Shown here: positions 1 to 4,824 of the stretch, piece after piece
Layout: each line of letters begins with the position of its first letter
How positions within the stretch are numbered: the stretch's first letter is position 1
DNA from: Acidobacteriota bacterium
GTDB taxonomy: Bacteria; Acidobacteriota; Terriglobia; Terriglobales; Acidobacteriaceae
Assembly (NCBI GenBank): GCA_003224995.1
Contig: QIAI01000018.1
Location: 1-5,194 of the forward strand
Length of the DNA stretch: 5,194 nt
Direction: 5' to 3'
Notes under the pieces: model-generated
Databases searched by the model: none
The model's input: only the letters and a program-made list of their open reading frames with translations
Told to the model about the DNA's origin: nothing
Made by a program: the position numbers and the translations under genes

Positions 1-368
1 CCATTGTCATCCCGAGCGGAGAGAGGCGACAGCCGAACGCAGTCGAGGGACCCTGCGTCCTCACCCGACCCTCAAAATCCATTGTCATCCCGAGCGGAGA
101 GAGGCGACAGCCGAACGAAGTCGAGGGACCCTGCGTCCTCGCCCAACCCTCAAAATCCATTGTCATCCCGAGCGAAGAGAGGCGACAGCCGAACGCAGTC
201 GAGGGACCCTGCGTCCTCACCCGACCCTCAAAATTCATTGTCATCCCGAGCGAAGAGAGGCGACAGCCGAACGAAGTCGAGGGACCCTGCGTCCTCACCC
301 GACCCTCAAAATCCATTGTCATCCCGAGCGAAGAGAGGCGACAGCCGAACGAAGTCGAGGGACCCTGC
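1..368. repeat. 78-bp tandem direct repeat array, about 4.7 units
   Basis: Units begin at 1, 79, 157, 235 and 313. The last is cut short after about 56 bases, where the sequence turns unique at 369. Each unit has a conserved block of about 53 bases (CATTGTCATCCCGAGCG through AGTCGAGGGACCCTGCG) and a tail of about 25 bases (TCCTCACCCGACCCTCAAAAT). Copies are nearly identical. Variable unit positions are 1 (C/T), 19 (G,G,A,A,A), 40 (C,A,C,A,A), 63 and 67. Within the block, CGAC can pair with GTCG and TCCC with GGGA, giving a loose hairpin. The block resembles an element dispersed as single copies in many acidobacterial and other genomes (from memory). The unit length is divisible by three, so reading frames stay open through the array, but it lies downstream of a minus-strand gene and is judged non-coding. 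It may continue left of the window. Confidence 0.95.
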
Positions 369-410
369 GGTCGTGTGCGACACATTCACGCCCGCAAGAA
401 TCCCTAAGTC

Positions 411-430
411 CGGCAGCGGGGACGCCGCCG
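411..430 (-). terminator. candidate terminator hairpin after the two-domain secreted protein
   Basis: Read on the minus strand, CGGCGGCG and CGCTGCCG form an 8-bp stem with one G-U wobble and a TCCC tetraloop. It starts about 15 nt after the stop codon at 445-447. The stem is GC-rich and well placed, but no clean U-run follows, so it could equally be a 3'-end stabilising or Rho-dependent structure. Confidence 0.4.
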
Positions 431-444
431 CTCCATCCTTGATT

Positions 445-1344
445 CTATGGCTGCGTTCCAGCGGGCGCCAGCAGCTCGCAATTCTCCACGCACTTGTACG
501 TCTGCACTTCAATCTCGGTTTTCTTATGCGACTTAAGATCAGGGACAATCAGCAACGATTGCGGCCCATCGGCGGCATTGAACAGGCAATCAAATTCCAT
601 CGACTGCACGCCGCGCTGCTTGCACGTGGTCTGGGCCAGCGCAGAACCCAACTGCTCGGGCTTGTCATAAATCTGGTCCGCGGTGGCGGAGGGCAGCACC
701 GCCAGCGTCATCGGCACCGGCGCTTTGATCTTCATCCACAGCTTCTGCCCATCCTGCTCGGGTGTGAGAATGCTGTAAAGCTTCGGCACCGCCGAAAGCT
801 CGTATTTTTCTTTCACCAGCCGCACCCACTGAAACTCCGGCTGAATGCAGTTCGCCACGCACGACCAACTGTGATACGTGATCTCGACGTCAGTGGGTGC
901 GACGAATGCGCGAGCCCCGGTGCGGCCGAGTACAGCTCCAATTCCCTGCATCAGTGCACGATCGGGCGTGCGCTCATCATGAATGACCAGGGTCATGGCA
1001 TGCGAAGGCGGCAGATGGCATTCGTAGGTGGTGCTGGTCACGTGCTCGCGCATACAGCGGTACTCGAGGTTGCCCCAGAGTTCGGGATTGGTCTGCGCCG
1101 CCTTCCACTCATCCGCGCCTACCATGGCCAAAGTCACCGGCCGCTTTGCCTGAATGATGACATGCATGTTGCCGCCGTCCGGCCCGGGGCGGTAAACACG
1201 CCCGGTGTGATAGTCAGCCGGATCGAGTTGCACCACTTCATCGCTGGCGCGTACCCAATCGAAAGTGCGCGGTGGCAGTTGTTGTGCCCACGCGGAAGAA
1301 AGGAATCCGCAGATTAGCGCGGCCATGCCCAGCCTGGTTCGCAT
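445..1344 (-). CDS. secreted protein of unknown function with duplicated four-cysteine domain
   Basis: This 299-residue protein is not one I recognise. The start at 1344 is preferred over an upstream in-frame one (1386) because AAAGGGG lies 5 nt before it and it opens directly with a signal peptide: MRTR, a hydrophobic stretch to about residue 18, and likely cleavage after AWA (residue 20). The mature protein is two copies of one domain, roughly 28-166 and 171-289. Each copy opens with F-D/Q-W-V-R (28-32, 171-175), has a TLA strand (71-73, 213-215), then a cysteine pair 12 apart (C97/C109, C241/C253), a second hydrophobic strand, and ends in a CVxNC motif (C162/C166, C285/C289). Copy 1 has about 22 extra residues before its CVANC. 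Eight evenly placed cysteines in an exported protein suggest disulfides, possibly metal sites. It lies downstream of another exported protein on the same strand, about 210 bp away, and may be separately transcribed. No confident promoter was found. Function unknown. Confidence 0.87.
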   Translation of the reverse strand: MRTRLGMAALICGFLSSAWAQQLPPRTFDWVRASDEVVQLDPADYHTGRVYRPGPDGGNMHVIIQAKRPVTLAMVGADEWKAAQTNPELWGNLEYRCMREHVTSTTYECHLPPSHAMTLVIHDERTPDRALMQGIGAVLGRTGARAFVAPTDVEITYHSWSCVANCIQPEFQWVRLVKEKYELSAVPKLYSILTPEQDGQKLWMKIKAPVPMTLAVLPSATADQIYDKPEQLGSALAQTTCKQRGVQSMEFDCLFNAADGPQSLLIVPDLKSHKKTEIEVQTYKCVENCELLAPAGTQP

Positions 1345-1349
1345 GAATG

Positions 1350-1356
1350 CCCCTTT
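1350..1356 (-). promoter_or_regulatory. ribosome binding site deciding the start at 1344
   Basis: The minus strand reads AAAGGGG, then five bases (CATTC), then ATG. It supports the shorter start that begins with the signal peptide. The in-frame upstream start at 1386 lies before the palindrome at 1363-1376 and has no such site. Confidence 0.65.
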
Positions 1357-1362
1357 GCAGGA

Positions 1363-1376
1363 AATCAGGCCTGATT
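1363..1376. promoter_or_regulatory. 14-bp perfect palindrome, candidate operator
   Basis: AATCAGGCCTGATT is its own reverse complement. It lies 6 bases upstream of the ribosome binding site of the 445-1344 gene, so it would be an operator or a small leader hairpin for that gene. About 0.3 perfect 14-bp palindromes are expected by chance in a window this long, so significance is modest. Confidence 0.3.
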
Positions 1377-1437
1377 GTGACAACATACGGTGGGGGAATA
1401 CCCAGGATTCGTGTCGAAGAAGTTACAGAGGTAATGA

Positions 1438-1507
1438 GCGGAGTCAGCGCCCAAAACGAAAACGGACTCCGCCTTGGCCGGGGAACAGGTTCGAAACCCC
1501 AGGCCAA
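1438..1507. other. two adjacent stem-loops in the spacer between the secreted-protein genes
   Basis: First structure: GCGGAGTC (1438-1445) pairs perfectly with GACTCCGC (1465-1472) around a 19-nt loop. One base later, TTGGCC plus GGGG (1474-1483) pairs with CCCC plus GGCCAA (1497-1500, 1502-1507), with A1501 bulged and a 13-nt loop. That loop contains GGTTCGAAACC, which could form a smaller alternative hairpin. For the upstream minus-strand gene, the 10-bp stem begins 48 nt after the stop, so the pair could act as a terminator or 3' structure. No U-run follows directly; the nearest T-rich stretch on the minus strand is inside the second loop. A small structured RNA or protein-binding site is possible but unsupported. 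Confidence 0.45.
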
Positions 1508-1554
1508 TGCGACGTCCGTATCCGCTTACTACAACTCGCAAAAACTTGCTTTTT

Positions 1555-1998
1555 CTACTTGCCCGACTTCGTCTGCACGGAATCGAAGCCTTTTTCAAAT
1601 TCTGTTGCCAGCGGGGTTTCGCCAGTTTGTAACCCGCCGCGTCCCATGGCGCGCCACAAGTACTGTCCGCCCGACAGGCCGCGCTCGTAAACCGCGAGTA
1701 CATCTTCCGAAGGTCGACTTTGGACCAGCACAATGATGTCCGCCTCGGAAGGCCTGTAGACCAAGGTCAGCTTGCCCCACTTCCGAATCGAATCTTCCAC
1801 CGCCGCAATCGCAGCCCGATCTTCGGGAAGTACCCGAGAATCGAATTCATCGCCATCGTAAGCCGCCACGTAGACGAACTGCGCATTCTTCAAAACCGCG
1901 GGGAAAGGTCTGTCCCCGAAAGTGCGCTGCGTTTTGGGAGCCGCTGCGGCCAGCCCAGCCATCAGCATCACACTGATCAACCAGCCGATTTTCCGCAT
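1555..1998 (-). CDS. small secreted or periplasmic hypothetical protein
   Basis: This is a 147-residue protein. The start at 1998 is chosen because GGAGG lies 4 nt upstream and the first residues form a signal peptide: MRKIGW, a hydrophobic core, and an Ala-rich cleavage region (LAAAA, about residue 20). A start at 2025 would add nine charged residues before the signal and has a weaker ribosome site. The mature part looks like one small alpha/beta domain: a strand FVYVAAY (41-47), a helix AAIAAVEDSIRKWG (62-75), a strand LTLVYR, then a S-E-A-D-I-I-V-L-V strand (84-92), and a C-terminal helix starting near PLATEF (129-134). The 'helix, strand, ADxxV strand' order resembles small exported proteins common in Acidobacteria and, loosely, lipoprotein folds such as DUF4136; that is resemblance from memory, not a family assignment. 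There is no lipobox cysteine. It has its own likely promoter and lies about 500 bp downstream of argS. Function unknown. Confidence 0.82.
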   Translation of the reverse strand: MRKIGWLISVMLMAGLAAAAPKTQRTFGDRPFPAVLKNAQFVYVAAYDGDEFDSRVLPEDRAAIAAVEDSIRKWGKLTLVYRPSEADIIVLVQSRPSEDVLAVYERGLSGGQYLWRAMGRGGLQTGETPLATEFEKGFDSVQTKSGK

Positions 1999-2002
1999 GA
2001 AA

Positions 2003-2007
2003 CCTCC
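2003..2007 (-). promoter_or_regulatory. ribosome binding site deciding the start at 1998
   Basis: The minus strand reads GGAGG, then TTTC, then ATG. The strong Shine-Dalgarno core four bases from the ATG favours the start that begins the signal peptide over the in-frame ATG at 2025. Confidence 0.7.
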
Positions 2008-2086
2008 ATCTCGCCTCACCTTCATTTAGATGCCTGTCGACCCGATGACGTTGCTCTTGTGTGGTCCTGCCTAACTAACTGAAATG

Positions 2087-2115
2087 ATTGTAACTTTAGG
2101 ATAAGGTGCCGGCAA
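2087..2115 (-). promoter_or_regulatory. candidate sigma-70 promoter for the 1555-1998 gene
   Basis: On the minus strand, TTGCCG (2110-2115, 4/6 to TTGACA) and TACAAT (2087-2092, 5/6 to TATAAT) are separated by 17 bases. Transcription would start near 2080, leaving a leader of about 80 nt. The -10 lies within one copy of a direct repeat (ATCCTAAAGTTACAATC at 2086-2102, ATCCTACGTTACAATC at 2145-2160), and a 5-bp inverted repeat GACAC/GTGTC lies just upstream of the -35. Confidence 0.45.
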
Positions 2116-2360
2116 GACACGAAAGTGCAGCCTGAAGCAGTGTCGATTGTAACGTAGGATGCCCTCTGCGAGGCCACTAATGGCCCTAGGAACTCGCGCC
2201 GGAGGCTGCCAGACAATCCAAGCCATCCATTGCCCGGCAGGCCGCCAGAGAGCTCCGCAACGCAATTGCGACCGGGTCTAATATCTTTGAGCTATCGCTT
2301 CGAGATGGCCGCGTGGTCAGTGACTGGTCAAGTAGTCAACCATTTTTCGCGTAAAGGGTG

Positions 2361-2426
2361 GCAGTGCCTTGCGCTCTGTGCGGCAGTTCTCCGCGCTCTC
2401 TGCGGTAGTTCTCCGCGTTCTCTGCG
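2361..2426. repeat. three tandem 22-bp units of a dispersed-type repeat
   Basis: Units start at 2361, 2383 and 2405, with the consensus GCAGTTCTCCGCGCTCTCTGCG on the plus strand shown here only in outline: a GCAGTTCTCC half and a GCGCTCTCTGCG half. Units 2 and 3 match at 20 of 22 positions; unit 1 is more diverged (17 of 22 to unit 2). A T-rich stretch (TTTAATTTTT) follows. 'CTCCGCGTTCTCTGCGG' strings of this kind recur between genes in many acidobacterial and other genomes (from memory). Non-coding. Confidence 0.85.
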
Positions 2427-2439
2427 GTTTAATTTTTGT

Positions 2440-2491
2440 GAAGGTTTGAGATTTCCGAACCGCGAGGCAATATCTCAATCGCTACACCTTC
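2440..2491 (-). terminator. inverted repeat directly after argS, possible transcript end
   Basis: GAAGGT plus TTGAGAT (2440-2452) pairs with ATCTCAA (2472-2478) and ACCTTC (2486-2491), with a 7-nt bulge at 2479-2485, giving 13 base pairs in two segments. The stem begins one base after the argS stop codon. On the minus strand the bases that follow are A-rich, not U-rich, so it is not a textbook intrinsic terminator; a 3'-end stabiliser or processed end is as likely. Confidence 0.35.
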
Positions 2492-2492
2492 C

Positions 2493-4565
2493 TCACATTA
2501 CCGCTGGAACGGTGATGCCGAGGACTGCCAGACTCCGCATCAGTTCCCTTCTCACGACGGCAACGGTCGCCAGCAGGAATTGTTTTCGTTCCGGATCGGC
2601 CTCATTCAGGATGGGATGACGATGATAGAAGTAGTTGAACAACTGCGCCAACTGGAAGGCATGCTTGGCCAGATACGCGGGTTCGGTGGTCGCAATACAT
2701 TGCTCGACCACGTACGCGGTCTTTGCCGCTGCCAGCCAAAGTTCCCAGATTTCGGTTCCCTCTGCTCCTTCAAAGTGCCTGGCGAAATTTTCAGCAGAAA
2801 GATGCTTCGCGCTCTGACGCGTAAATGTTTCGGGATCGAATCCACCCTTACGGAAAATGTTGGTGGCGCGGACCACGGCATACTGCGCGTACGGACCCGT
2901 GTCGCCTTCGAAGCTCAGCGCATCCTTGAAGTCGAAAGCAATCACAGAAGGCTTGGTGTACTTCAGCATGAAATAGCGCAACGCGCCGATGGCAATCCGG
3001 GTCGCGATGTCGCGGCGTTCGTTCTCCTGCAATTGCGGGTGGCGCTGGTCAACCTCGTTCTTGGCCGACGCGATGAGGCGGTCCAGCAGGTCATCCGCCT
3101 TCACTCCAAACCCCTTGCGCCCTGAGACCTCGATGTAAGGACGAGCTTTGTCCTCTTCGGAAAGCTGGTAGCCGAGTTCGGCCGCGCAGCGTGGAGTGAG
3201 TGCAACCATCTCGTAGGAGAAGTGGGTGTAGTGCTCGGCGGCTTCGTTGTGGCCAAGACCGCGCAGCGCCTCGATGACTGTGTTTTGCGCCTCCGACTGC
3301 CGGGCATCGATGACGTTATAAATTTCGGCCACGTCGCCAAAGTGGGGATGCTCTTTCTCTCCAGCAATCGCAGAAATCCAGCATTGATGCTGGTTGGGAT
3401 ACAAATAAAACTTCCGGTAATTGAAATCGCGGCCGAGCAGTCCGAATTTCCACATGTGATAGGCAATGTCTTTTCCCACATAGCCGACCGTACCGTTGGA
3501 GCGGACGATGACTTTCTGATCTTCCTCGGATACGCGCTCAGTCTCAACCTCTGAATGCCCATTCACGTCGTCGTTATTTTGGGCTTGCGCGTCTTTAGTC
3601 GTATCTGCGTCTCCAGCGTGATCTGCGGCCGACTCGGCGGTTTCAGGTTTTTTCCCCGTCCCCGCCCGCTGCATCACCCAGCAGCCCTTGTTCTTGCCTT
3701 CGGTCTCATAGAACAGCACGCCGGCGTCTTTCAGCTTGGCAAAGGCCGCATCCCAGACATGCAAATGCAGAATCTCGCTCTCGCGTGGGAGGAAGTCGTA
3801 CTCGATATCGAGCCGGTCCATGGTCTCGAGATGGCGCCGCAGAACCGCCACTGAAATCAGCTCCGCAATCGCGGCAGTCTCGTTGCCGCCCGCCTCGATC
3901 TCGTGCAGTGTCTGCAATCGGGTTTGCGCATTCTGCTTATCCTGCTCGTACCACTGCGAGACGCGGGCATACAAATCCCAGCAGTAGTAGTCGAACTTCG
4001 GTTGCGCGGCCAGCGCCTCCACCTCCGCGCGCGTCTTCTTCTCGATATACAAAAAGCCCACCACCACATCGGCCACCTGCACGCCGGTGTTGTCGATGTA
4101 GTTCTGCACGTCCACTTCCCTGCCCGCAAAGCGCAGTGAGCGCACAAACGTATCGCCCAAAATCGCATTGCGCAAATGACCGATGTGTGCGGCTTTGTTG
4201 GGATTGATGCTCGAATGCTCGACCAGAATTTTGCCCGACGGAACATCGAGCTTGGGATTTTCATCGGCCAGAAGCGCAGCCGCGACCTCGCCCCGCTGAA
4301 GCCGGGCATTGATGTATCCCGCTCCGGCAACTTCCAGCTTCTCAAAGCCTGCGATCGGTCCGATTCCGGCGACAATCTCCTCGGCAATTTTGCGTGGCGC
4401 CTTGCGCAGCTTCTTGGCCAACTCGAAAGCCAGCGGCATGGCGTACTCGCCCAACTCCACCTTGGGCGGCTGTTCGACCACAATTCTGGGCAGGTCGAGG
4501 TCGTAGGTGCGGCGTAGAAAATCGCGCACCTGCTGGATCAAACGGCGTTCGAGCGTGTGATACAA
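2493..4565 (-). CDS. argS: arginyl-tRNA synthetase
   Basis: Class I aminoacyl-tRNA synthetase that charges tRNA-Arg with arginine using ATP, in the cytoplasm. The 690 residues show the ArgRS order: the N-terminal additional domain that contacts the tRNA elbow (about 1-90, with EQPPKVELGEYA at 31-42), the catalytic domain with NPNKAAHIGHLRNA (HIGH at 127-130), the stretch VGKDIAYHMWKFG (363-375), the KMSK-loop region VSGRKGFGVKADDLLD (480-495), and the C-terminal DALR anticodon-binding domain (about 552-690, with GDTGPYAQYAVVRA) ending in GITVPAVM. The KMSK loop lacks the canonical first lysine, as in many ArgRSs, where a lysine just before HIGH (here K124) is thought to compensate. The start is TTG, supported by GAGGGG 4 nt upstream and by an N-terminus beginning where the family usually does. 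The protein is longer than the usual 550-600 residues, partly from an acidic, low-complexity insertion at about 299-349. It is divergent from larC. Confidence 0.98.
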   Translation of the reverse strand: MYHTLERRLIQQVRDFLRRTYDLDLPRIVVEQPPKVELGEYAMPLAFELAKKLRKAPRKIAEEIVAGIGPIAGFEKLEVAGAGYINARLQRGEVAAALLADENPKLDVPSGKILVEHSSINPNKAAHIGHLRNAILGDTFVRSLRFAGREVDVQNYIDNTGVQVADVVVGFLYIEKKTRAEVEALAAQPKFDYYCWDLYARVSQWYEQDKQNAQTRLQTLHEIEAGGNETAAIAELISVAVLRRHLETMDRLDIEYDFLPRESEILHLHVWDAAFAKLKDAGVLFYETEGKNKGCWVMQRAGTGKKPETAESAADHAGDADTTKDAQAQNNDDVNGHSEVETERVSEEDQKVIVRSNGTVGYVGKDIAYHMWKFGLLGRDFNYRKFYLYPNQHQCWISAIAGEKEHPHFGDVAEIYNVIDARQSEAQNTVIEALRGLGHNEAAEHYTHFSYEMVALTPRCAAELGYQLSEEDKARPYIEVSGRKGFGVKADDLLDRLIASAKNEVDQRHPQLQENERRDIATRIAIGALRYFMLKYTKPSVIAFDFKDALSFEGDTGPYAQYAVVRATNIFRKGGFDPETFTRQSAKHLSAENFARHFEGAEGTEIWELWLAAAKTAYVVEQCIATTEPAYLAKHAFQLAQLFNYFYHRHPILNEADPERKQFLLATVAVVRRELMRSLAVLGITVPAVM

Positions 4566-4569
4566 GGAG

Positions 4570-4576
4570 CCCCTCT
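4570..4576 (-). promoter_or_regulatory. ribosome binding site deciding the TTG start of argS
   Basis: The minus strand reads AGAGGGG, then CTCC, then TTG TAT CAC. No in-frame ATG occurs near the family's usual N-terminus (the next methionine is residue 43, inside the N-terminal domain), so the TTG is the start. Confidence 0.7.
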
Positions 4577-4597
4577 AACTTGTTGAATAAACTAGTG

Positions 4598-4606
4598 ATT
4601 GTAGCA
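4598..4606 (-). promoter_or_regulatory. candidate extended -10 promoter of argS
   Basis: The minus strand reads TGCTACAAT, an extended -10 (TGn plus TACAAT, 5/6 to consensus). No good -35 is seen at 17 bases, which fits an extended -10 type. Transcription would begin near 4591, giving a leader of about 26 nt with the ribosome site inside it. Confidence 0.45.
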
Positions 4607-4627
4607 AACGGCAGATGCGGGCCGGGT

Positions 4628-4656
4628 TTGACGGTGGCAGAGGCGTTCCCTATGAT
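4628..4656 (+). promoter_or_regulatory. sigma-70 promoter candidate for larC
   Basis: TTGACG (4628-4633, 5/6) and TATGAT (4651-4656, 5/6) are separated by exactly 17 bases, the best promoter match in the window. Transcription would start near 4663, so the larC leader would be about 160 nt and would contain both heptamer tracts. It lies back-to-back with the argS promoter: the two -10 elements are about 45 bp apart and face away from each other. Confidence 0.6.
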
Positions 4657-4664
4657 GAAAAAGA

Positions 4665-4729
4665 GTCGTTGGTCCTTGGTCGTTGGTTGTTGGCAGACCG
4701 CTAGTCGCTGATGGTCATTGGCTATTGGC
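4665..4729 (+). repeat. heptanucleotide tandem repeat tract 1
   Basis: Degenerate 7-bp units run in register from 4665: GTCGTTG, GTCCTTG, GTCGTTG, GTTGTTG, then three decayed units, then GTCATTG and GCTATTG. Such short tandem heptamers resemble the STRR sequences described in cyanobacteria, and similar TTGGTCG runs occur between genes in acidobacterial genomes (from memory). The tract lies just downstream of the predicted larC transcription start. Confidence 0.8.
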
Positions 4730-4812
4730 AAAGGCTCAAATTCAAGTGGACAGTTAGTCGGTCCGCTGCGAGAGCTCAGGATTTTGGCTAACAGCTAACG
4801 GCTAATAGCTAA
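4718..4812 (+). promoter_or_regulatory. possible foldback stem in the larC leader
   Basis: TTGGCTATTGGC (4718-4729) can pair with GCTAATAGCTAA (4801-4812) over 12 base pairs with two G-U wobbles, closing a loop of about 71 nt. The right arm ends 12 nt before the larC ATG, where no Shine-Dalgarno sequence is visible. A role in translation is inference only. Confidence 0.35.
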
Positions 4813-4814
4813 CA
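4787..4814 (+). repeat. heptanucleotide tandem repeat tract 2, inverted relative to tract 1
   Basis: Four 7-bp units: GCTAACA, GCTAACG, GCTAATA, GCTAACA. The reverse complement reads as TGTTAGC-type heptamers, which differ from the GTTGGCT/ATTGGCT units of tract 1 mainly by A for G at one position, so this looks like the same repeat family in the opposite orientation. It ends 10 bases before the larC start codon. Confidence 0.8.
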
Positions 4815-4824
4815 GCTGCTCTTC

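Larger units (their letters stand above)
1999..2492. other. gene-free stretch between argS and the small secreted protein
   Basis: No reading frame here looks like a gene: open frames on both strands are short, overlap each other, and lack recognisable content. It contains the promoter at 2087-2115, the direct repeat near it, a weak hairpin at 2168-2197 (GCGAG with CTCGC around GGCC/GGCC), the 22-bp repeat at 2361-2426, and the inverted repeat after argS at 2440-2491. From about 2200 to 2360 I see nothing beyond ordinary sequence. Confidence 0.7.

Noticed and set aside
1..368. CRISPR array
   Set aside because: The intervals between conserved blocks are themselves identical from unit to unit, so there are no variable spacers, and no cas genes are present.
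4..1317. Long plus-strand open frame running through the 78-bp array and antisense to the secreted-protein gene
   Set aside because: The frame is open because the repeat unit is divisible by three and because it runs antisense to a GC-rich gene. Its first part is repeated SSRAERGDSRT-like peptides from the array, and it lacks a recognisable domain. The minus-strand frame has a signal peptide, a ribosome site and a coherent duplicated domain.
1484..1503. T-loop-like GGTTCGAAACC suggesting a tRNA or tmRNA
   Set aside because: No 5-bp T-stem fits around it, no acceptor stem or CCA end can be drawn on either strand, and the motif lies in the loop of a longer hairpin.
1540..1556. AAAAACTTGCTTTTT at the end of the 1555-1998 gene as an intrinsic terminator
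   Set aside because: The stem is only A-T pairs and overlaps the stop region, which is too weak to terminate; it is noted only as an A/T-rich symmetric patch.
1265..1736. Plus-strand frames across the spacer between the secreted-protein genes
   Set aside because: They overlap both well-supported minus-strand genes and the hairpin pair, and their translations are low-information.
2168..2197. Hairpin GCGAG/CTCGC with inner GGCC/GGCC
   Set aside because: The stems are short and asymmetrically bulged, there is no U-run, and it is not placed at a gene end; such a structure is common by chance.
2022..2265. Two overlapping minus-strand short frames in the gap below argS
   Set aside because: They overlap each other in different frames, cross the predicted promoter of the downstream gene, and show no signal peptide or domain.
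2230..2619. Plus-strand open frame entering the 3' end of argS
   Set aside because: It crosses the 22-bp repeat and the antisense of argS, has no ribosome site or recognisable domain, and is best read as chance.
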